Assembly: GCA_031376995.1 (NCBI GenBank)
Contig: JANMEO010000109.1
Coordinates: 1 to 22,744 of the forward strand
Reading direction: 5' to 3'
DNA from: CANHBY01 sp031376995
GTDB taxonomy: Bacteria; Pseudomonadota; Gammaproteobacteria; Burkholderiales; Burkholderiaceae_C
Length of the DNA: 22,744 nt
The notes below the pieces were generated by a model. The model searched no databases, was not told where the DNA came from, and saw nothing but the letters and a program-made list of their open reading frames with translations. Positions 15,611 through 22,400 of this stretch are shown here, in pieces. Numbering within the stretch: the stretch's first letter is position 1; every line of letters begins with the position of its first letter. Both the position numbers and the translations under genes were made by a program.

Positions 15611-16357
15611 TCATACAGCTTCACTGACCTCGACAAACTCATCGCCTTCGGCGGCAATGGCTTGCACCACCTCGTTGGTTGCATTGGCCTTGCCGTCAAG
15701 GACTGCATCGGCCACTGCACGAGCGTACAAGGCGACGGCTTTCGATGAGTCGTCGTTGCCCGGAATGACATAGTCGATACCAATGGGGGAGTGGTTGGTA
15801 TCGACCACGCCAATCACGGGAATACCCAGCTTCTTGGCCTCAGCAACCGCAATCTTGTGATAGCCCACGTCAATCACAAAGAGAGCGTCAGGCAAGGCGT
15901 TCATGTGTTGAATGCCGCCGATGTCTTTTTCGAGCTTGGTCAGCTCGCGCTGGAACATCAGGGCCTCTTTTTTGATGCGAATTTCGTGACCCAACTCGAC
16001 TTGTGCCTGCATGTCTTTGAGGCGCTTGAGGGAGCCCTTGACGGTTTTATAGTTGGTCAGCATGCCACCCAACCAGCGTTGATCAACAAAGGGCATGCCG
16101 CAACGCAGTGCTTCTTGGGATGTCACTTCGCGCGCTTGGCGCTTGGTGCCCACCAACAAAATGGTGCCACGCTTGGCTGCCAGCTGACGCACAAACTTCA
16201 TGGCGTCATTGAATAAAGGCAGGGTTTTCTCGAGGTTGAGAATGTGAATTTTGTTGCGATGGCCGTAGATATAGGGGGCCATTTTGGGATCCCAGAAGCG
16301 GGTTTGATGCCCAAAATGGACGCCTGCTTCTAACATTTCGCGCATGGTAACTGTCAT
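15611..16357 (-). CDS. rpsB: 30S ribosomal protein S2
   Basis: S2 binds late to the 30S subunit and is needed for S1 attachment. The 248-residue product has the family start MREMLEAGVHFGHQTRFWDPKM, the GTKRQA segment, DQRWLGGMLTNYKTVKGSL, DALFVIDVGYHKIAVAEAKKL and VDTNHSPIGIDYVIPGNDD. The length is normal. The ATG at 16357 has GGAG eight bases upstream. The frame stays open to 16417, but that stretch has no similarity to S2. As first gene of the cluster it should carry the main promoter in the 225-bp gap toward xth. Confidence 0.97.
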   Translation of the reverse strand: MTVTMREMLEAGVHFGHQTRFWDPKMAPYIYGHRNKIHILNLEKTLPLFNDAMKFVRQLAAKRGTILLVGTKRQAREVTSQEALRCGMPFVDQRWLGGMLTNYKTVKGSLKRLKDMQAQVELGHEIRIKKEALMFQRELTKLEKDIGGIQHMNALPDALFVIDVGYHKIAVAEAKKLGIPVIGVVDTNHSPIGIDYVIPGNDDSSKAVALYARAVADAVLDGKANATNEVVQAIAAEGDEFVEVSEAV

Positions 16358-16582
16358 GGTGTGGACTCCGAAGGTTAGGTCTGAAGCCGAGTCTGAAATC
16401 ACCTTGAAACTTTTCACAGCGCATACAGAGTTGATGGCTGAGAATAAGCATGAAAGGCGACACCTTTTGAACGAATCGGCTCGCTGTTTTTCAGCTCAGG
16501 CAGCAAGGCACGCCCTGCCAGCCCAAGAGCAAGCGGAGTATACCCTCATAGGGCCCCAGCCCGCCTCGGTGAGCCCAGCTTT
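16358..16582 (-). promoter_or_regulatory. rpsB upstream region with probable promoter and leader
   Basis: No gene is present in this 225-bp gap between xth (whose 3' end faces it) and rpsB. On the minus strand a TATACT hexamer at 16537-16542 could serve as a -10 box, but I see no convincing -35 in front of it. The implied leader is about 170 nt and includes a small AAAGG/CCTTT hairpin near 16455-16470. S2 is known to repress its own message in E. coli. Whether this leader does so cannot be told by eye. Confidence 0.35.
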
Positions 16583-17374
16583 TTACGTGACAGAAATGTG
16601 CAGACCCTCGCATGCCAGCCTCACGAGCACAGGCGCGTGGTCGCTGGGGCGTTCGTTGGCGCGGGGGGCTTTATCGATCAAACACGCGCTGACCTGGGGC
16701 TTGAGGGCCTCACTGACCAAGATGTGATCGATGCGCAAGCCCTTGTTTCTTCGAAAAGCCAGGTTGCGATAGTCCCACCAACTCCAGCTTTTAGGGGCTT
16801 GCTCGAACAGCCTGAATGCATCGGCAAGGCCAAGTCTAAGCAGGCCTTGAAAATGGGCACGCTCTTCGGGCGTGCAGTGGATCTGCCCGGCCCAGGACAA
16901 GGGGTCGTGCACATCGCGATCTTCAGGTGCAATGTTGAAGTCACCCAATAAAACCAGCCTGGGATGACGTGTGAGCTCGTTTTTCACCCACCCTTGCAGC
17001 GCCTGAAGCCACCTCAGTTTGTATTGAAATTTTTCGCTCTCAGGGGCCTGCCCGTTGGGAAAATAAGCACCTATCACGCGAACCCCTTGCACCGTTGCGG
17101 TGATGACGCGAGCCTGATCATCTTCAAAGGATGGGATATTTTTAACTGTGGCCTGCAGGGGATAGCGGCTGATCAAGGCCACACCGTTGTATGTTTTTTG
17201 GCCCCAAAATTCAACCTGATAGCCCAACGCCTCTAAGGGCTCAATGGGGAATTTGTCGTCAGTGAGCTTGGTCTCTTGCAAACACAGCACATCAGGCTGA
17301 TGCGCAACCAACCACTGCAACACCTGCGGCAGACGTACAGTGAGCGAATTGACATTCCAGGTGGCGAGTTTCAA
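16583..17374 (-). CDS. xth: Exodeoxyribonuclease III
   Basis: This is an AP endonuclease and 3'-5' exonuclease of base excision repair, in the EEP fold. The 263-residue product begins KLATWNVNSLTVRLPQVL, with Asn7, and has the metal-binding Glu34 in LCLQETKL. It then shows YNGVALISRYPL, LLGDFNIAPEDRDVHDP, the WSWWDYR DNA-binding stretch, RIDHILVS and the catalytic SDHAPV near the end. The length matches family members (about 260-270). The start is a TTG at 17374 with AGGA five bases upstream; no ATG fits the N-terminus. The open frame continues another 88 codons, but only through repeat copy 2 and anonymous DNA. Repeat copy 2 begins 17 bp upstream of the start, so any promoter must lie within or at the edge of the repeat. 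Confidence 0.94.
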   Translation of the reverse strand: MKLATWNVNSLTVRLPQVLQWLVAHQPDVLCLQETKLTDDKFPIEPLEALGYQVEFWGQKTYNGVALISRYPLQATVKNIPSFEDDQARVITATVQGVRVIGAYFPNGQAPESEKFQYKLRWLQALQGWVKNELTRHPRLVLLGDFNIAPEDRDVHDPLSWAGQIHCTPEERAHFQGLLRLGLADAFRLFEQAPKSWSWWDYRNLAFRRNKGLRIDHILVSEALKPQVSACLIDKAPRANERPSDHAPVLVRLACEGLHISVT

Positions 17375-17391
17375 GGCAGTCCTAAATATAT

Positions 17392-17554
17392 ATACCCGTC
17401 GGAACTGAAGATGCCGGGTCGCTGAGCCGTTTTGAAAATGGATCTGCGGCGTTGTAAATGCTCGCAATACCAAATGGTATCGCTGTGCTTTACGCCTTGC
17501 ATCTCCATTCTCAAAACGACCCATCGACCCAGCATCTTCAGTTCCGAGGGGTAT
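17392..17554 (-). repeat. 163-bp palindromic element, copy 2 (inverted)
   Basis: This is a full-length copy in the opposite orientation to copies 1 and 3. Reverse-complemented, its first 79 nt (arm A) are identical to copy 3. It differs in the loop (ATTT against CTTT) and at five sites in arm B, including CCGAC for CCGAG at the outer end. Flanks are AT-rich on both sides (taaatat outside the left end, attttg outside the right end). It lies immediately upstream of xth, and no transposase is encoded. Confidence 0.95.
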
Positions 17555-18026
17555 ATTTTGATTGAAGTATGGACGGCACCTCCAGGCATACCCCCAAAGT
17601 TTTCCGCCGTGAGCCCAGTCGCTGGCGCTGGGCGGCATGCTGCTGTCGTCATCCTATATTGTGCTCCGCCAGCTCGAGGGCGAACCGGCCACGGAAGTGA
17701 AGTGGCGCAGGGGCTGACGCAAGTCCATCAGCGCCAGCTACTGACTGACTTCAAGCCGTCAAGCCGTTGGACAAAAGAAGCCGCTGATGTGGACGGGAGC
17801 GGGGTCGGCGCGGGATGGGGCCGCGCGCCCTGTGCGGGATTTTTGCCGCTTTTTGAGAAAAAACGGAAATCCAACGGCGTCGGGTTTGCGCTAAGTTGTT
17901 GATTTTTGTTCGATTTTTCGCTGCATTTTGAGAAAACCTAGAAAGGGGTATCAGCCCAATGCCGATGGGAAATCGAGACTTCAGCCCGAGCCGCCAGTGC
18001 CTTGCGCACGGCCAGGACACTCAAGT
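17555..18026. other. About 470 bp without a convincing gene; degenerate repeats
   Basis: I see no coding frame with recognisable protein character here. Structure is present, though. A near-perfect hairpin is built on GCCCAG/CTGGGC at 17613-17633. An A/T-tract hairpin CCGCTTTTT-GAG-AAAAAACGG lies at 17846-17866. Two similar units (17838-17864 and 17912-17937) share GATTTTT, a GC-rich core and TTTTGAGAAAA, and read on the minus strand as FSQKAAK and FSQNAAK. The stretch could be the eroded remains of a mobile element or of a lost gene; I cannot identify it. Confidence 0.5.
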
Positions 18027-18055
18027 TTGGTCTTTTGTCGCCGATAGCCTATACA
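18027..18055 (+). promoter_or_regulatory. Candidate sigma-70 promoter of the response-regulator gene
   Basis: TTGGTC at 18027-18032 and TATACA at 18050-18055 are separated by exactly 17 bp. The -10 matches four of six consensus bases; the -35 keeps only TTG. It lies 49 bp before the ATG at 18105, leaving a leader of about 40 nt that contains the Shine-Dalgarno sequence. The call rests on eye inspection only. Confidence 0.4.
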
Positions 18056-18091
18056 AATCCCTTCCCGCGGACCAATGACCGACACAACCAC

Positions 18092-18097
18092 AAGGAG
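18092..18097 (+). promoter_or_regulatory. Ribosome-binding site deciding the regulator start
   Basis: AAGGAG lies seven bases before the ATG at 18105, and the protein from there begins with a proper receiver domain. An upstream in-frame ATG at 18075 would add ten residues (MTDTTTRSDA) and has no such site, so 18105 is preferred. Confidence 0.75.
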
Positions 18098-18104
18098 TGA
18101 CGCC

Positions 18105-19103
18105 ATGACGCACCCAAACATCCTGATCGTTGACGACAACCCCGGCATGGTCCAAACGCTGGCCGGTATTCTTTTGGAAGTCGGCGAAGTTCGCTTTGCC
18201 ACCAACGGCCCTGCTGCGCTGAGAAGCATGGGTCAATTCCTACCGGACATCATCTTGCTTGATGCCGAGATGCCGGGTATGGACGGCTTCGAAGTGTGTA
18301 CTTTGATCCGGACAGACCCAGAACTGAGCGATGTTCCTGTGATCATGGTCACAGCTCATCATGACGCCGAATTTGAACTGGCTGGCTTTCGCGCAGGTGC
18401 CGCCGATTTCGTCACCAAGCCGGTCAGTCCGCAACTCCTTGTAGCGCGCGTCAAGACACATTTGCGACTCAAGAACGCGACGGATGAAATGCGTCGAGTC
18501 TCCAAGGTCGACCCATTGACCATGCTGGCCAATCGAAACCATTTTGAAGACATGGTCGAGCGTGAATGGCGCCGTGGCCGGCGCTGCGGCCATCCATTGG
18601 CCGCAGCCATGTTGGAGATCGACTACTTTGACTTGTTGGTGGAGCGCCATGGTCGGCGCGCTGGCGAAGACTGCCTGCAAGCCGTAGCCAACGTGTTGCG
18701 CGAGATTGGCACCCGTCCCGCGGACGTCACGGCGCGCTTCGACCACCATATCTTTGCGATGCTGCTCCCGGTGACGACGCGCACTGGCGCGGAGAGTGTC
18801 GGGCAGCGTGTCATTTCCACCATCGAATCTCTGGACATTCCCCATGCCGCTTCACCCGTCTCGAAACATGTCACGGTGAGCGTGGGCATCGGCTGCTACG
18901 ACGAACAGAGTGCCGACTGGGCGGGCCCTACGGGCACCTCGGGGCTGATGCCCATGGACACGGTACTTAGGCGACCCCAGCACCTGCAAGAGAGTGCCTT
19001 GTTGGCCATGGAAGCTGCGCGCAGAGGTGGACGTTCACAGGCTTGGTGGCTTGATGTGTCCAACAGCGAGACACCCGAGTTGGCTCGTGAGATTTTGGCC
19101 TGA
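18105..19103 (+). CDS. Response regulator: receiver plus degenerate GGDEF domain
   Basis: The 332-residue product has an intact CheY-like receiver at residues 4-122: acidic pair Asp10/Asp11, phospho-acceptor Asp53 (LLDAEMPGMDG), Thr83 and Lys105 (VTKPVSP). A GGDEF-fold domain follows from about residue 134, starting DPLTMLANRNHFEDM and retaining EIDYFDLLVERHGRRAGEDCL. The signature that should read GGDEF is FDHHIF at residues 212-217, so the GTP-handling and catalytic residues are gone. The protein is therefore unlikely to make cyclic di-GMP. It may act as a phosphorylation-dependent partner or GTP-independent scaffold. It lies upstream of, and in the same direction as, a large GAF/PAS sensor gene, with repeat copy 3 between them. 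This gene and the sensor use more GC-rich codons than the main cluster. Confidence 0.88.
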   Translation: MTHPNILIVDDNPGMVQTLAGILLEVGEVRFATNGPAALRSMGQFLPDIILLDAEMPGMDGFEVCTLIRTDPELSDVPVIMVTAHHDAEFELAGFRAGAADFVTKPVSPQLLVARVKTHLRLKNATDEMRRVSKVDPLTMLANRNHFEDMVEREWRRGRRCGHPLAAAMLEIDYFDLLVERHGRRAGEDCLQAVANVLREIGTRPADVTARFDHHIFAMLLPVTTRTGAESVGQRVISTIESLDIPHAASPVSKHVTVSVGIGCYDEQSADWAGPTGTSGLMPMDTVLRRPQHLQESALLAMEAARRGGRSQAWWLDVSNSETPELAREILA

Positions 19104-19153
19104 TTGCTGCGGCACTCCATTTCGAAAAGTACATGCGTCTGGCTAAGTCGCCT

Positions 19154-19316
19154 ATACCCCTCGGAACTGAAGATGCTGGGTCGATGGGTCGTTTTGAGAA
19201 TGGAGATGCAAGGCGTAAAGCACAGCGATACCCTTTGGTATCGCGAGCATTGACAACGCTGCAGATCCGTTTTCAAAACGGCTCAGCGACCCGGCATCTT
19301 CAGTTCCGAGGGGTAT
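19154..19316 (+). repeat. 163-bp palindromic element, copy 3 (reference copy)
   Basis: This copy is complete: arm A 19154-19232 (79 nt), loop CTTT 19233-19236, arm B 19237-19316 (80 nt). The outer 22 nt pair perfectly (ATACCCCTCGGAACTGAAGA with its complement, and beyond). Inner pairing is interrupted by many mismatches up to the perfect GATACC/GGTATC stem at the loop. Arm B contains a nested perfect palindrome, CCGTTTT-C-AAAACGG. It sits in the 371-bp gap between the response-regulator gene and the sensor gene. The remaining 19317-19474 holds no recognisable gene or promoter. Confidence 0.95.
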
Positions 19317-19474
19317 TGATGCAAGCGGCCTTCAGCACGTGGTACCGGATGTTGCTGGTCGCTGATGCGAGACCTCAGGGTTGTCGTGGCTCATGGCATG
19401 GACGACGACGCCATCCATGAAACTCGCACAGAGTTGACGGAAACGCTCAACCATCCCGCCATGGTGCCAACCCC

Positions 19475-22400
19475 ATGAAACCAGCCCCCTTGCGCCCCAA
19501 CGAAGCCGATGCACTTTTGGCATTGCAAGGCCTCGACGTGCTCGACAGCGAGGCCGAGGCCGAATTCGATGCCCTGGTACGCGTGGCATCTATCGCCTGC
19601 GGCACGCCGATCTCGCTCGTCAGCCTGATCGATGCCGACCGACAGTGGTTCAAGGCCAACGTCGGCTTACCGGGGGCGACGCAAACGCCCCGCGAGCTGG
19701 CATTTTGCGCTCACGCCGTGCTCGGCGAGGTGCTGTTCGAGGTGCCCAACGCGCTCGATGATGACCGCTTTCACGACAGCCCGCTTGTCTGCGGCGACCC
19801 GAACATCCGCTTCTACGCCGGCATGCCACTGCAACTGAGTAGCGGCGAACGCATCGGTACGTTGTGTGTCATCGACCATCAACCACGCCAGCTCGACGAC
19901 GCTCAGCGCGAGATTCTGCGGTGTCTTGGTGTGGCGGTGGTGAAGGCGCTTGAAGGGCGCCGCGCGATGCGCCTGGTGGCCAAAAATGCTGCTCTGGGCG
20001 TGCGCCTTGCACAACTCGAACGGCACAGCAGCGATGCGATCATCAGCATTGGCGCCGACGGCTGCGTGACGCGCTGCAACCCCGCAGCGGAAGTGCTTTT
20101 CGGGCGACTGGCACAGGCGATGGTGGGAACCGACGTCACGCTGCTGGCACCACCAGGTCGCAGCCACGAAGACCTGAAAGCCATGATGCATCGGGTAGAC
20201 GGCAAGGCCCATACCTACGAAACCGTGCGGCAGCACGCGCAAGGCCACCTTCTCGATGTCTCTATCACCGCAGTTCCTGAATTCGACGCCGCGGGCCGAT
20301 GCATCGGCGCGACCAAGTTCGTGCGCAACATTTCCGAGCGTGTGGAGCTGGCACGCCAGCGTGAGACCTCAGCTGCGAACGCTCGCCGAATGTACGAGTC
20401 GACACCGGCGATGCTTCATTCCGTGGATCCCGAAGGCCGGTTGATCGCGGTCAGCGACCGTTGGCTCGCCGTCCTGGGCTACGAGAGGAGCGAGGTCATC
20501 GGCTGCTTTGCTACCGACCTTCTGACCCCGGAGTCGCGGGAACGATCGCTGCGCGAGGTGCTTCCGAAGCTCTTCGCCGAAGGGCACGTCGACAGCGTCG
20601 ATTCCCAAATCCTCACGCGCGACGGCCGTGTGCTCGACATGCTGCTTTCAGCCACGGTCCAGCATGACGATAACGGCGTGCCAGTGAACAGCCTATCGGT
20701 CATGGAAGACGTGACCGAGCGCAGGCGCGCCGAGCGTGAGCTGGCCCATACCCGACACGATCTTCGCCAAATCATCGACGCCGTGCCGTCGATGATCGGC
20801 TACTGGGACAGCGAACTGGTCAATCGCATGGCCAACCGCGCCTATAGCAAATGGTTTGGTGTGGATCCAGAGTACTTGCGGGGCAAGCACATGCGCGAAC
20901 TGCTCGGGGACGAGTTGTTCGAGCGCGATCGACCCTTCGTCGACGCTGCATTACGGGGGGAGCCGCAACAGTTTGAAAGAGAGGTTCCTCGCTCTGACGC
21001 AGAGGGGGTGCGCCATTTGCTGGCGAACTACATCCCGGACGTTGTCGAAGGCGATGTCAAGGGTTTCTTCTTGCTCGTGCACGACGTCACCAATCTCGTC
21101 GAAGGGCAACTGCGGCTGGTCGCCGCACAGCGCGAGACCGAAGCTTTGCTAGGCACGTTGCATCAGCACAGCATTGTGTCGATCACTGACCGCGCAGGCT
21201 GCATCGTCGAGGTCAGCGAAGCCTTTTGTACCCTCTCCGGCTACAGCCGCGAAGAGTTGATAGGGCAAGACCATCGGCTGGTAAATTCTGGCCACCATCC
21301 AAAGGGCTTCTGGACTGACATGTGGGGCACGGTCTCCAAAGGCGAGTCGTGGCGTGCAGAAGTCTGCAACCGCGCCAAGGACAGCTCACTGTACTGGATC
21401 AACAGCATTGTCGCACCCTTCAGGTGCGCCCAAGGCAAGGTTGAGAAACACATCATGATCGGCAGCGACATCACTGCCGCCAAGCTGACAGAGGAGCGTT
21501 TGCGCGCCAGCGAAGCCCTCCTGGACCGAACAGGGCAGATCGCCGGGGTTGGGGGCTGGGAGGTCGACCTGCGCCAGCAGACCGTGAACTGGTCGGCACA
21601 GACGCGGCGCATTCACGAAGTGCCGCCGGACTACAAACCGAAGCTGGCCGAAGCTATCCATTTCTACGCACCGAGTGCGCGACTCGTGATCCAAGCTGCA
21701 GTCGAAGACGCTGTGAAGTATGGTTCGTCCTGGGATCTGGAGCTGCCCTTCATCACCGCTAAGGGCCGTGCGCTGTGGGTGCGCGCGGTCGGCACGGCCG
21801 AGCAGGAGGGCGGGCAAGTGGTGCGACTCATAGGCGCTTTCCAGGATATCACCGAACGTAAACAAGTAGAGGTGGCCCTTTTACAGGAACGGCAGATGAT
21901 GACGTCGCTGCTGGAAACTCTGCCCGACCAGATCTATTTCAAGGACAGGGACTCCAGGTTCTTGCGCATCAATCCCGCGCTTGCCAGCCGCTTTGGCCTG
22001 GCGGATCCCGCCGAGGCGATCGGCAAAACCGACGCTGACTTTTTCGAGTCGGACCACGCCAACAAGTGCGCTGTATCTGAGCGCCGGATCGTCGAGTCGG
22101 GCGCTCCGCTGATTGACCTGGAAGAGCAGGAGCATTGGCCAGACCGGCCGCCGACCTGGAAACTGACGACCAAGATGCCGTTGCTCGATGGCGAGGGCCA
22201 GGTAGTAGGAACCTTCGGCATCTCACGCGACATTACGTTGCGAAGACAGATGGAAGTGGCCCTTCAGGAAACGAACAAACGATTCCTCCTGGCCGCTGCC
22301 AGCGTGGGTATCGGCGTGTGGGAATACGACCTTGAAGCTGACACTTTGGCGTGGGATGAGCGCATGTTCGAACTCTATAGTTGCAGCCCCCTGGGCGGCA

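Noticed and set aside
17392..17554. Reading the 163-bp element as a rho-independent terminator
   Set aside because: The stem is far longer than a terminator, is interrupted by mismatches, and has no T-run at either end.
17375..17638. Upstream extension of the xth frame
   Set aside because: It is repeat copy 2 read as protein plus non-coding DNA; the family N-terminus begins exactly at TTG 17374.
17751..18020. Possible 89-codon minus-strand gene with FSQxAAK repeats
   Set aside because: The composition is Arg/Pro-rich, there is no ribosome-binding site, and the repeated peptide follows from a DNA-level repeat with a hairpin.
18240..18845. 201-codon minus-strand frame opposite the response regulator
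   Set aside because: The plus strand has intact receiver motifs and a Shine-Dalgarno sequence; this frame reflects high GC at third codon positions.
19667..20248. 193-codon minus-strand frame opposite the GAF and first PAS region
   Set aside because: The plus-strand sensor frame runs uninterrupted for 1090 codons with domain motifs; the antisense frame has none.
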